64,000 nucleotides of DNA, from positions 1 through 64,000 of the forward strand of contig NZ_JAKSYL010000139.1 of NCBI RefSeq assembly GCF_022829515.1, read 5' to 3'. Under the pieces are notes generated by a model, which had not been told where the DNA came from, searched no databases, and was given only the letters and a program-made list of their open reading frames with translations. The DNA comes from Methylobacterium sp. J-048. GTDB lineage: Bacteria > Pseudomonadota > Alphaproteobacteria > Rhizobiales > Beijerinckiaceae. Made by a program: the position numbers and the translations under genes. Positions within the stretch are counted from its first letter, which is position 1, and each line of letters begins with the position of its first letter. Shown one piece after another: positions 1 to 9,966 of the stretch.

Positions 1-987
1 GCCCTGCCCGTAGAGCGCCGTGAGCGCCGAGGTGGTCAGCCCGATCAGGGCGCCGATCTTGATCACGATGGCGAGCCCGGGCATCGCCAGACGGTCGATC
101 GCCTTGGCGATCGGGTCGGCGACGTCCAGCTCCCGGTAGGGAACCAGGCCGGTCAGCACCGCCGCCACCGCCACGTACAGGATCGTGCTGATGGCAAGCG
201 ACCCGATCAGACCGACCGGCGCATCGCGCTGGGGCGCCCGGCACTCGCCCGCCGCGGTCGCGACGGTCTCGAAGCCGATGAAGGCGAAGAACACCACCGC
301 CGCCCCGCGGAACACGCCGCTCCAGCCATAGGTGCCGAACGACCCGGCATTCTCCGGCACGAACGGGTGCCATAGCTCCGGCTGCAGATGGGCAGCGCCG
401 ACGCCCACGAAGGCCAGGATGATCGCGATCTTGGCGACCACCAGCAGCCCGTTCACCAGGGAGGCGTCCCGGGTCCGGCGGGTCAGGAGCGCGGTGAGCA
501 CCAGCACGATGCCGGCCGCCGGCAGGTTGATCAGGCCGCCGTCCCCCGGCGCCCCGGACAGCGCCGCCGGCAGCTTCAGGCCGAAATCGGCCGCGAGCGA
601 CTGCGCGTAGCCGGACCAGCCCACCGCCACCGTGGCCGCCGCCATGGCAAATTCGAGCACGAGATCCCAGCCGATGATCCAGGCCGGCAGCACGCCGAGG
701 CAGGCGCGCGTGTAGGTGTAGGTCGAGCCCGCCTCCGGGATCATGGCGGCGAGTTCGGCATAGCACAGGCCGACGAAGCCGCAGGCGATGCCGCCGATCA
801 CGAAAGACAGGCTGAGCGCCGGCCCCGGATATTGCGCCGCCGCTGTTCCCGTCAGCACGAAGATGCCCGCGCCGATCGTGGCGCCGAGCCCGATGGCGAC
901 GAGGCCCGGGGCGGTGAGGCTCCGGGCGAGGCTGGGATTGCCGGTCGCCGGGCTCTCGATCAGGGCGATGGCGGCGGTGTCGGACAT
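1..987 (-). CDS. APC-family amino acid permease (3' part cut by window edge)
   Basis: Reading the minus strand from an ATG at 987 gives 329 codons with no stop before the window edge, so the C-terminus is missing. The N-terminal region has the APC superfamily signature: a glycine-rich GATIGAGIFVLTG stretch in TM1, followed by repeated hydrophobic segments, an FAFIGFETVATAAGE-type TM6 motif, and PVGLIGSL and ALIGLTTSALTALYGQG segments. This matches the cationic amino acid transporter/YfnA type, an inner-membrane permease for amino acid uptake. Substrate cannot be read from sequence. It is transcribed away from the next minus-strand gene with a 235-base gap, so it probably has its own promoter. 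Confidence 0.88.
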   Translation of the reverse strand, partial: MSDTAAIALIESPATGNPSLARSLTAPGLVAIGLGATIGAGIFVLTGTAAAQYPGPALSLSFVIGGIACGFVGLCYAELAAMIPEAGSTYTYTRACLGVLPAWIIGWDLVLEFAMAAATVAVGWSGYAQSLAADFGLKLPAALSGAPGDGGLINLPAAGIVLVLTALLTRRTRDASLVNGLLVVAKIAIILAFVGVGAAHLQPELWHPFVPENAGSFGTYGWSGVFRGAAVVFFAFIGFETVATAAGECRAPQRDAPVGLIGSLAISTILYVAVAAVLTGLVPYRELDVADPIAKAIDRLAMPGLAIVIKIGALIGLTTSALTALYGQG

Positions 988-1222
988 GTCGAGGCTCACG
1001 GTCTTCGGTCACCGGGTGGATCGGATGGGAGGCCGGATCGCAAGATCCGAGCCGGCATCGCTGCGCGCTCGCGCAGACGCGCACGGACGATCGACCCATC
1101 GTACCGTCGAGTCTAGGAAAAAAGCGGTTCGATGCCGAGGCCCGGAACAGTATTGCGAGCCGGCGATCGACGTCCGGGCTTCGAGCTCCGCATCGCGTAT
1201 CGCAGGACGTGCGCCAGCGTGC

Positions 1223-1843
1223 TCAAGGCATCGGCGCATTCTCGGAAGGCGGCCGGCCCTCGACCATCCGGGGATCGGTCCGGAAGACTTTGGCGATGCG
1301 TGCCGACAACCGGATGAACGCGCGGCCCTGCGGGGTGATGACATAGCCGTCCCCATCCGCGGCGAGGTTGCCCGACGCGGTCTGCTCCGCAAGGCGCCGC
1401 TCGACCTGCCGGAATTCCCCCACATAGACCGATTCGAACCGGGCCCGCGCCCGCTCGGCGCTGAAGCGCGCCTCGGGATCGGCCGCCATCTGGCCGAGCA
1501 GGAACACGCTGATCGAGCGGTCGATCGTCACCGGGAAGATCACGAAGACGCTGAGGTTCAGGGCGAGCGACAGCACGCAGGCGCCGAGGGCGTCCCGGCG
1601 GCGCAGACCCCAGGCGCGGCCGAGCCCCGCCAGGGCCGCCGTCGCCACGACGGTTATCAGGAAGGCCACCACCAGCAGGATCAGGCCGCGATAGAACAGG
1701 ATCGTGACGCCGGACCAGAGGTCCGTCTGGAACAGCAACACGAAGACCGCGAAGCCGACGAGAATCGCGCCCGCATGCAGCGCGCCTTGAGCCGCGAGCC
1801 AGCGCAGCGCCTGTCGCGCGCGCACGGGGGTGGCCTCGGTCAT
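1223..1843 (-). CDS. Hypothetical multi-pass membrane protein, 206 aa
   Basis: I do not recognise a named family. The N-terminal 125 residues contain about four hydrophobic segments; the C-terminal 80 residues are polar and Arg/Glu-rich (FSAERARARFESVYVGEFRQ) and look like a small soluble domain. The start ATG overlaps the stop of the upstream gene by four bases (ATGA at 1840-1843), so the two are translationally coupled and probably act together in the membrane. The partner resembles a GT-C-type membrane protein, so a role in cell-envelope glycan transfer is possible, but that is inference from context only. Confidence 0.72.
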   Translation of the reverse strand: MTEATPVRARQALRWLAAQGALHAGAILVGFAVFVLLFQTDLWSGVTILFYRGLILLVVAFLITVVATAALAGLGRAWGLRRRDALGACVLSLALNLSVFVIFPVTIDRSISVFLLGQMAADPEARFSAERARARFESVYVGEFRQVERRLAEQTASGNLAADGDGYVITPQGRAFIRLSARIAKVFRTDPRMVEGRPPSENAPMP

Positions 1844-3849
1844 CGCGGCCTCCCATCAAGGTCCTCGACGGACAGGATGCGGACGAGCGGCGACGCGTAG
1901 AGCGGTCGGCCGCGCCAGACCCAGGACTCCGGATTCCCCCAGGGGGCATCCTGCGCGGTGACGATCAGCGCGCCGATACCGGCTCCGGCGGCTAGGCGGT
2001 GGACATCGTCTGCTGTGAGCACATCGGAAAAAATCGGCGCGACCTGCGCCAGCCGCGCCGCGACGGCCTCCTGCGGGGCTCCGAACAGCCGCGCCTCCCG
2101 GTCGGCCACGGCCACCGGTTGAGAGCCATAAAGGCCGAAATCGAACACCCGCGGCGCGCTGGAAGCCGCCTGCAGCACAAGGTTCCGGGGCAGATGGATT
2201 CCGGCCCAGGCATAGGCTGCGCGCAGGGCGCGGTCGATGTCGGGGCGGCCGTTGAGGAAGGCGAAGCTCGAGGCGCCGGAGGCGGGATAGGCCCGCATCC
2301 CGGCGAAGCCGTAGAGCGTCGTCGCGTAGCCGAGCAGGAGCAGCCCGGCGATCACGCCGGGCAGCCGGAGCCGCACACCCGCGCCCCGAGACAGGGCCGC
2401 CACGGTCCAGACCAGGGTGGCGACCTGTGCCAGCAGGACCACGCGCCAGCCCAGGTCGTTGTAGAGGATCGCCGAGCGCAGAAAGCCGCCGATCAGCAGG
2501 GACGAGGCCGCCACGATGGTCAGCAACCGCCCCGCCTCCCGGGCATGGGCCTCGCTCCGCGGCACGATTCGCCAGAACAGGAACGCGCCGGCGGCGAGAA
2601 CCCCGAAGGCGAGGTAGTAGTTTACCGGCAGCAGGATCAGGCGGAGCAGGCTCAAGGCCGGGCCGTCCGCCATGCCCTCCAGGGGGCCGAAGCTCCGGAC
2701 CCCGAACACGATCGCCTGCCCGGCCTCGCCTCGGCTCGCCAGGAGCCCGGACAGGTAAGGCGCGGCCAGGACGGCGGCGACGAGTCCGGCCGCGACGAGC
2801 CGGCCGGCATCGCGCCAGCGGCGCTCGATCGCCAGCAGCGCCAGCCAGGTCCCGGCCGCCGCCACCGTGCCCAAGCAGACCCAGACCGACAGGCCGGCGC
2901 AGGCGGCGAACGCGATGCCCGACACTGCGATCGCGGCGCCCGGGGGGCGCCGCGTGCCATCCGCGGTCTCTGCGAGGACCAGGAAGCCCAGCCAGCCGGC
3001 CAGCGCGCCCGCGACGTGATGCGGGACCCAGACCAGGGAACTCGGCCAGTTTAGCACCTGCTCGTTCAGCCATTCCGGCATCGGGATCCAGAACCCGGTC
3101 GCGATCCGGTTGCGGACGACCAGCAGGATGTCGAGCCCGCCCGCAGGCAGCAGCAGGAGGGTTGCAAAGCGCACGCGGCGCGGGGATGCGTCCCGCACCA
3201 GTCCGGTGGCGGCGAGCAGCCGGTCCAGCAGGCCGAGCAGGCCGATCCCGGTCCAGAACGCCATCCCGGCGAAGGCGGTGCGCCCGTCGACCAGCGTCCC
3301 GCCGGCCCAGTCGGTGAGCGCGCACAGCGTGTAGAAGAAGTAGTAATAGCCGGCCCGTTCGGGCCGGGCGAAGAACGGATCGACCGGTGGCAGACCGTCC
3401 TGGACGATCGAGCGGGTCAGGCTCGCGTGCTTGACGAGGTCGATGACGGTCACCGGCTGGTACAGGCCCGTGCCGGTATCGATATCGATCAGCGCGTAGA
3501 CGACGATGCCGAGCCAGAGCGCGGCGAGCGCCAGCCCGCGTCCCGCAGCCGGCAGGTCGATGCGGCCCCGGAACGCGCGGGAGGCCGGCACCAGCGCCGC
3601 CAGCCCCAGCGCACCGTTCGCCAGCACGGCGACCGAGATAGAAACGGCCTGGACCAGCAGACTGTCGAGGACCGGCAGCAGGCCGATGCCCAGCAGGACG
3701 GAGCAGAGAAGTCGGCCCCCGGGTGCAAGGCTGCGAAACCCCAGAATCCCGGTCAGGCTGCCCAGCGCGTAGCCCGGCAGCAGCATAAGAGGAACGCCGA
3801 GCAGCGTCGCCACGAGGACGCCGCTCATATCCGAGAGACTACCGTTCAT
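1840..3849 (-). CDS. Large polytopic membrane protein, DUF2298/GT-C-like
   Basis: 669 residues from ATG at 3849. An in-frame extension to 4092 is open but polar and unlike a membrane protein N-terminus, and it crowds the divergent rpsO gene, so I prefer 3849. There are roughly twelve or more hydrophobic segments. A loop reading GLPPVDPFFARPERAGYYYFF closely recalls the PPxDPW...YYYF motif of DUF2298 proteins, which are thought to have a GT-C glycosyltransferase fold using lipid-linked sugar donors. The C-terminus is a soluble domain with a DVHRLAAGAGIGALIVTAQD segment. The family assignment is from motif memory and is moderate. It is coupled by an ATGA overlap to the 206-aa membrane gene downstream. 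Confidence 0.75.
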   Translation of the reverse strand: MNGSLSDMSGVLVATLLGVPLMLLPGYALGSLTGILGFRSLAPGGRLLCSVLLGIGLLPVLDSLLVQAVSISVAVLANGALGLAALVPASRAFRGRIDLPAAGRGLALAALWLGIVVYALIDIDTGTGLYQPVTVIDLVKHASLTRSIVQDGLPPVDPFFARPERAGYYYFFYTLCALTDWAGGTLVDGRTAFAGMAFWTGIGLLGLLDRLLAATGLVRDASPRRVRFATLLLLPAGGLDILLVVRNRIATGFWIPMPEWLNEQVLNWPSSLVWVPHHVAGALAGWLGFLVLAETADGTRRPPGAAIAVSGIAFAACAGLSVWVCLGTVAAAGTWLALLAIERRWRDAGRLVAAGLVAAVLAAPYLSGLLASRGEAGQAIVFGVRSFGPLEGMADGPALSLLRLILLPVNYYLAFGVLAAGAFLFWRIVPRSEAHAREAGRLLTIVAASSLLIGGFLRSAILYNDLGWRVVLLAQVATLVWTVAALSRGAGVRLRLPGVIAGLLLLGYATTLYGFAGMRAYPASGASSFAFLNGRPDIDRALRAAYAWAGIHLPRNLVLQAASSAPRVFDFGLYGSQPVAVADREARLFGAPQEAVAARLAQVAPIFSDVLTADDVHRLAAGAGIGALIVTAQDAPWGNPESWVWRGRPLYASPLVRILSVEDLDGRPR

Positions 3850-4109
3850 CGCCGGGCCGCCGTTCGTGCCGGTTCCGGCTACCACGCCGGCGTTAACCCT
3901 TCCCTCGGCGCGGTCTTCCGGCCCGGGGGTGGCGTATCCGGCGGTTTCGTGTATGGATCGCGCGGCCTCGGCCCGGGTTACCGGGCGGGGCTTGAACCGC
4001 TTGGCGCTGTGACCGTGCTGGACGACATCCCGGCACCGGCCGAACGCCGAGTTCGCGCGCCCTCCAGCGGGGCGCCGCATCCGAACCAGCACAACCCGAA
4101 AGGTATGCG

Positions 4110-4379
4110 ATGTCGATCACGGCAGAGCGCAAGACCGCGCTCATCAAGGAACACCGCAAGGACGCCAAGGACACCGGGTCCCCCGAGGTCCAGGTCGCGA
4201 TCCTCACCGAGCGGATCACCAACCTGACCGGCCACTTCAAGACCCACGGCAAGGACAACCATTCCCGCCGGGGCCTGCTGAAGATGGTCTCGCAGCGCCG
4301 CTCGCTGCTCGACTACGTCAAGCGCAAGGACGAGGCCCGCTACCGCGCCCTCATCGAGCGTCTCGGCATCCGCCGCTAA
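4110..4379 (+). CDS. rpsO: 30S ribosomal protein S15
   Basis: 89 residues, the exact usual length of S15. The sequence shows the conserved core: [15 protein letters not shown], then [27 protein letters not shown] and [25 protein letters not shown]15 binds the 16S rRNA three-way junction early in 30S assembly. It lies directly upstream of pnp, the conserved rpsO-pnp order of proteobacteria, and is likely co-transcribed with it. The gene starts with ATG at 4110, divergent from the membrane protein gene at 3849. Confidence 0.98.
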   Translation: MSITAERKTALIKEHRKDAKDTGSPEVQVAILTERITNLTGHFKTHGKDNHSRRGLLKMVSQRRSLLDYVKRKDEARYRALIERLGIRR

Positions 4380-4486
4380 GACCCTATCCCGCGCGGTTCC
4401 GAGCCCAGCTCGGGGCCGCGTTTCACGATCTCGGGCTGCCGGAATGGGTCCGGCCGCTCGAAAAACGGGCCGCTTCGAGGCGCCAG

Positions 4487-4548
4487 CGTCGGGGCAGGAT
4501 CGCGCGACACTTCGCCGGAGGAAGTGTCGCGCCGTCTTGCCCCCGACG
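4487..4548 (+). promoter_or_regulatory. Long stem-loop in the rpsO-pnp intercistronic leader; candidate RNase III site
   Basis: Bases 4487-4513 pair with 4521-4548 to form a stem of about 26 pairs, closed by a 7-base loop. The upper 12 pairs (4502-4513 with 4521-4532) are perfect. The lower part continues through one C-C mismatch, two G-U pairs and one bulged C (4540), down to CGTCGGGG pairing with CCCCGACG. There is no T-run after it, so it does not look like an intrinsic terminator. It ends about 40 bases before the pnp start. In E. coli the pnp leader carries a comparable long stem that RNase III cuts to start PNPase autoregulation; the same function here is inference. Confidence 0.75.
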
Positions 4549-4589
4549 GCGCCGGGCCGGGCCCGCCGAAGGCTAAGGACAAGACAAGC

Positions 4590-6812
<2,223 letters not shown>

Positions 6813-6859
6813 GTTTGTGACTGTCCCGCGCGGGCTTCAGCCGGCGCGGATCTGAGATG

Positions 6860-6892
6860 AAAGGCGCGGTCCCCCGGGGCCGCGCCTTTTTT
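6860..6892 (+). terminator. Rho-independent terminator after pnp
   Basis: A perfect 9-10 bp GC-rich stem (AAGGCGCGG at 6861-6869 with CCGCGCCTT at 6880-6888) is followed by a run of six T. It lies 48 bases past the pnp stop and should end the rpsO-pnp transcript. Confidence 0.92.
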
Positions 6893-7066
6893 CATGCGCC
6901 GAGCCCAATTCCCTGGAACTGGAGCCTCGGAGTGTGTCTGTCCGGCAGGTCCTGCTCAGGCGCTCGATGCGACGTTCTACCGTGGCGTCGTCGGTCGTGC
7001 CGGCGCGGCAGCAGGTGCCATTCGGGCTCCTGCGCAGCCTGCACGCCTCAACCGTGCGGGACGGTT

Positions 7067-7091
7067 GGAACGCCCGCCCCGCGCCCGCGTT
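7067..7091 (+). promoter_or_regulatory. EcfG-type general stress promoter, GGAAC-N16-CGTT
   Basis: GGAAC at 7067-7071 is separated by exactly 16 bases from CGTT at 7088-7091. This is a full match to the consensus known for the alphaproteobacterial general stress sigma factor EcfG (GGAAC-N16/17-CGTT). The -10 element is 31 bases before the ATG of the DUF2892 gene, a normal leader length. An EcfG-like sigma factor is encoded in this window at 48257. Confidence 0.82.
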
Positions 7092-7122
7092 CGCACCGCG
7101 ACCTCACAGCGGGAAAGCTTTC

Positions 7123-7344
7123 ATGGCCAACGATATGATCCAGGACATCTTCAGCGGGCAGCCGAACCTTACCACCACCGAGCGGGCGGTGTCGGTGGCG
7201 CTGGGCCTCGGGATCGCCGCTGCGGCCGCGCAGCCCAGGCCGAACAAGATCCTCAGCCTGCTGGCGCTGGTCGTCGGCGTCGGTCTGGCCGTGCGCGGCG
7301 CCACCGGCCACTGTGCGGTGAAGGCAGCGGCGGATCATCTCTAA
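7123..7344 (+). CDS. DUF2892 (YgaP-like) small membrane protein
   Basis: 73 residues from the ATG at 7123, 31 bases downstream of a consensus EcfG promoter. A longer in-frame ORF from 6934 would span that promoter and reads as low-quality Arg-rich sequence, so the short start is chosen. The protein has two hydrophobic segments (RAVSVALGLGIAAAAAQ and ILSLLALVVGVGLAVRG) and ends with the RGATGHCAVKAA motif. That resembles the RGxTGHCPLYxAL signature of DUF2892 inner-membrane proteins. Function is unknown; the promoter points to induction under general stress. Confidence 0.85.
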   Translation: MANDMIQDIFSGQPNLTTTERAVSVALGLGIAAAAAQPRPNKILSLLALVVGVGLAVRGATGHCAVKAAADHL

Positions 7345-7376
7345 GGGCTTCGCCCGGTCGACGGACTGAGCAGGCC

Positions 7377-7412
7377 AAAAAACAAAAAGGGGCGCCCCGC
7401 GGGGCGCCCCTT
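7377..7412 (-). terminator. Terminator for the GlsB-like gene (minus strand)
   Basis: A GC palindrome (GGGGCGCC ... GGCGCCCC, 7389-7410) is followed on the minus strand by a T-rich tract, seen on the plus strand as AAAAAACAAAAA at 7377-7388. It sits 25 bases past the stop of the gene at 7437-7700 and may also stop the convergent DUF2892 transcript. Confidence 0.9.
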
Positions 7413-7436
7413 CACGTTCCGGCGCTCTGGACGCGG

Positions 7437-7700
7437 TCAGATGGTCGTGCTGCGGCGGCCGGCGATCATGCCGTAGATGAACAGCACCACGACGGCGCCG
7501 ACGACGGCACCGATGAAGCCCGCGCCCTGGTTGGGCCCGTACCAGCCGACGGCCTGGCCGATGAAGGTCGCCACGAAGGCGCCGACGATGCCCAGGATGG
7601 TCGTCAGAATGAAGCCCGACGGCTCGTTCGGTCCGGGCATGAGGAACTTGGCGATGATTCCGGCGAGGAACCCGATGACGATGGTCCAGAGAATACCCAT
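7437..7700 (-). CDS. GlsB/YeaQ/YmgE-family stress membrane protein
   Basis: 87 residues starting at ATG 7700. The sequence is typical of the transglycosylase-associated/GlsB family: MGILWTIVIGFLAGIIAKFL at the start, a GFILTTILGIVGAFVATFIG segment in the middle, then GFIGAVVGAVVVLFIYGMI and a short basic tail. Three membrane segments are rich in Gly. These proteins are commonly induced by stress, but their biochemical role is unknown. It converges with the DUF2892 gene and has its own terminator. I looked for an EcfG promoter upstream and found GGAAC on the right strand but no properly spaced GTT. Confidence 0.9.
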   Translation of the reverse strand: MGILWTIVIGFLAGIIAKFLMPGPNEPSGFILTTILGIVGAFVATFIGQAVGWYGPNQGAGFIGAVVGAVVVLFIYGMIAGRRSTTI

Positions 7701-7880
7701 GACGAACCCCAAGGCGTGACAAGCGATGCCGGTTGAACGCGCGGTGGCCGGCCACGGTTGCTCGCACCTGCACACGCAGGGGAGAATTTTCCGCCGGTTC
7801 CCGCGGCGCGTGGGCGCGCGGCCCTTTACGGCCGCACCGCTGCCACGGCAGATACCGGCTTTCGCCGGCTGGGGACTTGA

Positions 7881-8237
7881 ATGAGCATCAAACGGATCGA
7901 ACCGGGAACGCGGATGTCGCAGGGCGCCGTCCACGGCAACACCATCTACCTCGCCGGCCAAGTGGCGTCGGATCCGGTCGGCACCGGGGTCACCGCGCAG
8001 ACCCAGAACATCCTGGTTCAGATCGACCGGCTGCTCGCCGTCGCCGGCAGCGACAAGGATCACATCCTGTCGGCGACGATCTACCTCGCCGATATCGGCC
8101 ATTTCGCCGAGATGAATGCCGCCTGGGATGCCTGGGTGTCCAAGGAACACCCGCCGGCGCGCGCCACTGTCGAGGCGCGGCTGTGCGATCCGCAATATCT
8201 GGTCGAGATTGTGGTCGTCGCCGCGAGGCAGGCGTGA
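7881..8237 (+). CDS. RidA/YjgF-family protein
   Basis: 118 residues, near the usual size of RidA subunits, which form trimers and hydrolyse reactive enamine/imine intermediates of PLP enzymes. Family features include the N-terminal GNTIYLAGQVASDP strand, a QTQNILVQIDRLLAVAGS helix, and the HPPARATVEARL segment that contains the substrate-binding arginine of active members. The C-terminus is VEIVVVAARQA. The downstream polyamine-binding-protein gene starts inside its stop codon (GTGA at 8234-8237), so the two are co-translated. It may be a divergent RidA subfamily member rather than RidA itself. Confidence 0.88.
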   Translation: MSIKRIEPGTRMSQGAVHGNTIYLAGQVASDPVGTGVTAQTQNILVQIDRLLAVAGSDKDHILSATIYLADIGHFAEMNAAWDAWVSKEHPPARATVEARLCDPQYLVEIVVVAARQA

Positions 8238-9418
8238 GCGGGGCCGGGACGGGCCGGGTCGAACGATCGGTCCGGCGCCTCGTCCCGATTCGGGATCGGT
8301 CCGCATCGCGCGCACGGACCGGTTTTCGTCTGACGACGGGGCTGCTGCTCTTAGCCCTCCTCGGCCTGGCCGCGCCCGTGCGGGCCGCGGAAGAGCGGGT
8401 CGTCAACATCTACAACTGGTCGGACTATATCGACCCGACGGTGCTCGACGCCTTCACCCGGGAGACCGGGATCAAGGTCGTCTACGACACCTACGACAAC
8501 AACGAGATCCTGGAGACCAAGCTGCTGGCCGGCCGGTCGGGCTATGACATCGTCGTGCCGTCGGGACCCTATCTGCAGCGGCTGATCCGGGCCGGGGCGT
8601 TCCTGCCCCTGGACAAGTCCAAGCTGAAGAACCTCGGCAATCTCTGGCCGGAGATCTCCAGCCGGCTGGCCGTGTACGACCCCGGCAACGCCTACGCGGT
8701 CGACTACATGTGGGGCACCACTGGCATCGGCTACAACGTCGCCGCCGTGCGCGAGCGCCTGGGCGCCGGCGCAGTGCTGAACTCCTGGACCGTCGTCCTC
8801 AATCCGGCTTCCGCGAACAAGCTCAAGGATTGCGGGATCATGATGCTCGACAGCCCCGAGGACCTGATCCCCAGCATGCTGCCGGTGTTCGGGGCGAAAG
8901 CCGATTCCAAGCGCTGGGACGACCTGACCCAGGTGACCGACGCGCTCTACAAGGTCCGGGGGACCGTGCGAAAATTCCACGCCTCGGAATACATCCAGGC
9001 GCTGGCCAACGGCGATATCTGCGTGGCGGTCGGCTATTCCGGCGACGTGATGCAGGCCAAGCGCCGGGCCGAGGAGGCCAAGAACGGGATCGAGATCGCC
9101 TACGTGGTCCCGAAGGAAGGCGCGCTGATGTGGTTCGACACCTTCGCGATCCCGAAGGATGCGGCCCACCCGGCCGAGGCCCTGGCCTTCATCGACTACA
9201 TGCTGCGGCCCGAGGTGGCGGCGGCCAACACCAACTTCGTGGCCTATGCCAGCGGCAACCTCGCGGCGAAGAAGTTCGTGAAGCCCGAGATCCTGAGCAA
9301 TCCCGGCATCTATCCCGACGAGGCGACGATGCAGCGCCTATCGATCAACACCGCCTGGGACGACCGCACCCAGCGTTACGTCACCCGGCTCTGGACCCGG
9401 GTCCGAACCGGCCGCTGA
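8234..9418 (+). CDS. PotF-like polyamine ABC transporter substrate-binding protein
   Basis: 394 residues from a GTG that overlaps the ridA-like stop. A long n-region precedes a clear signal peptide (GLLLLALLGLAAPVRA, cleavage near AEE). The mature protein aligns by eye with PotF along its length: VVNIYNWSDYIDPTVL at the start, SGYDIVVPSG, a WGTTGIGYN segment, KEGALMWFDTFAIPKDA and NPGIYPDEATM. The Trp of the PotF AIGWAGD ligand pocket is Tyr here (VAVGYSGD), while the following Asp is kept, so ligand choice may differ from putrescine. No permease or ATPase genes are adjacent, so this is an orphan binding protein coupled to a RidA-like enzyme. Confidence 0.9.
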   Translation: MSGAGTGRVERSVRRLVPIRDRSASRARTGFRLTTGLLLLALLGLAAPVRAAEERVVNIYNWSDYIDPTVLDAFTRETGIKVVYDTYDNNEILETKLLAGRSGYDIVVPSGPYLQRLIRAGAFLPLDKSKLKNLGNLWPEISSRLAVYDPGNAYAVDYMWGTTGIGYNVAAVRERLGAGAVLNSWTVVLNPASANKLKDCGIMMLDSPEDLIPSMLPVFGAKADSKRWDDLTQVTDALYKVRGTVRKFHASEYIQALANGDICVAVGYSGDVMQAKRRAEEAKNGIEIAYVVPKEGALMWFDTFAIPKDAAHPAEALAFIDYMLRPEVAAANTNFVAYASGNLAAKKFVKPEILSNPGIYPDEATMQRLSINTAWDDRTQRYVTRLWTRVRTGR

Positions 9419-9422
9419 GGAA

Positions 9423-9448
9423 GGCCCGGCGCGATCAGGCGCCGGGCC
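9423..9448. terminator. Bidirectional hairpin between convergent genes
   Basis: A perfect 10 bp stem (GGCCCGGCGC with GCGCCGGGCC, 6-base loop) lies between the stops of the PotF-like gene and the DUF3597 gene. Neither side has a strong T-run, so termination efficiency is uncertain. Confidence 0.6.
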
Positions 9449-9458
9449 GTGCTCGGCT

Positions 9459-9866
9459 TCAGTTCTTGAGGTCTTCCGGCACCTTGCCGCCGTTCTCGGC
9501 GAGCTTCTGCATCACCTGCTTGTGCAGCCAGATGTTCATGGAGGCCGAGTCCTCCTTGTCGCCGGTGTAGTGCAACTCGTCGGCGAGCTTCTTGCGCTCC
9601 GACAGGCTCGAATCCAGGCCGAGCAGCTTCATCAGGTCCACGATCGAGTGGCGCCAATCGAGCGTCTGCCCGTTCTTCTCGGCGAGGCCGGTGAGCACGG
9701 CCGCCACGTCCACGGGCTCGCCGCCGCCCGCGCCGCCGGGGGCCGACGCGGTGCCCGTACCGGCCGAGCCGCTGGAGGAGCCCGACGTGGATGAGGGTGC
9801 GGCGTCCGCGGAACCGCCGCCGAACGGATGAAGGATCTTGCCGACGATGCTGCCGAGGAGGCTCAT
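9459..9866 (-). CDS. DUF3597 domain protein
   Basis: 135 residues from the ATG at 9866. A short N-terminal MSLLGSIVGKILHPFG segment is followed by about 45 residues of Ser/Gly/Ala-rich linker. The C-terminal domain (VDVAAVLTGLAEKNGQTLDW ... HSIVDLMKLLGLDSSLSERKKLADEL) matches the DUF3597 family, which recalls LysM-associated proteins. Function is unknown. A GGAAC-N16-GGTT sequence 50 bases upstream suggests control by the EcfG general stress sigma factor. Confidence 0.85.
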   Translation of the reverse strand: MSLLGSIVGKILHPFGGGSADAAPSSTSGSSSGSAGTGTASAPGGAGGGEPVDVAAVLTGLAEKNGQTLDWRHSIVDLMKLLGLDSSLSERKKLADELHYTGDKEDSASMNIWLHKQVMQKLAENGGKVPEDLKN

Positions 9867-9915
9867 AGGTCCGCTCCGATAATCGAGGCCCGGCCTGCGC
9901 GCCGGGCGGGCTGTC

Positions 9916-9940
9916 AACCGGTTGTCGGCCCAGGCGTTCC
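9916..9940 (-). promoter_or_regulatory. EcfG-like promoter, GGAAC-N16-GGTT
   Basis: On the minus strand GGAAC (9936-9940) is followed after 16 bases by GGTT (9916-9919). Only the first base of the -10 departs from the CGTT consensus. It is 49 bases upstream of the DUF3597 start, suitably placed for a promoter. Confidence 0.55.
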
Positions 9941-9966
9941 GAGAATCGGTCTTCGCAGCCCTGAGA

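Noticed and set aside
3850..4092. Longer start (4092) for the large membrane protein gene
   Set aside because: The extra 81 residues are polar and unlike a membrane protein N-terminus and run into the rpsO promoter region; ATG 3849 precedes the first hydrophobic helix.
4502..4532. rpsO-pnp hairpin as a terminator of rpsO
   Set aside because: There is no T-run after the stem and the paired region extends well beyond a typical terminator; a processing site is more consistent.
7700..7801. EcfG promoter upstream of the GlsB-like gene
   Set aside because: GGAAC is present on the minus strand at 7797-7801, but no GTT occurs at 16-17 bases from it.
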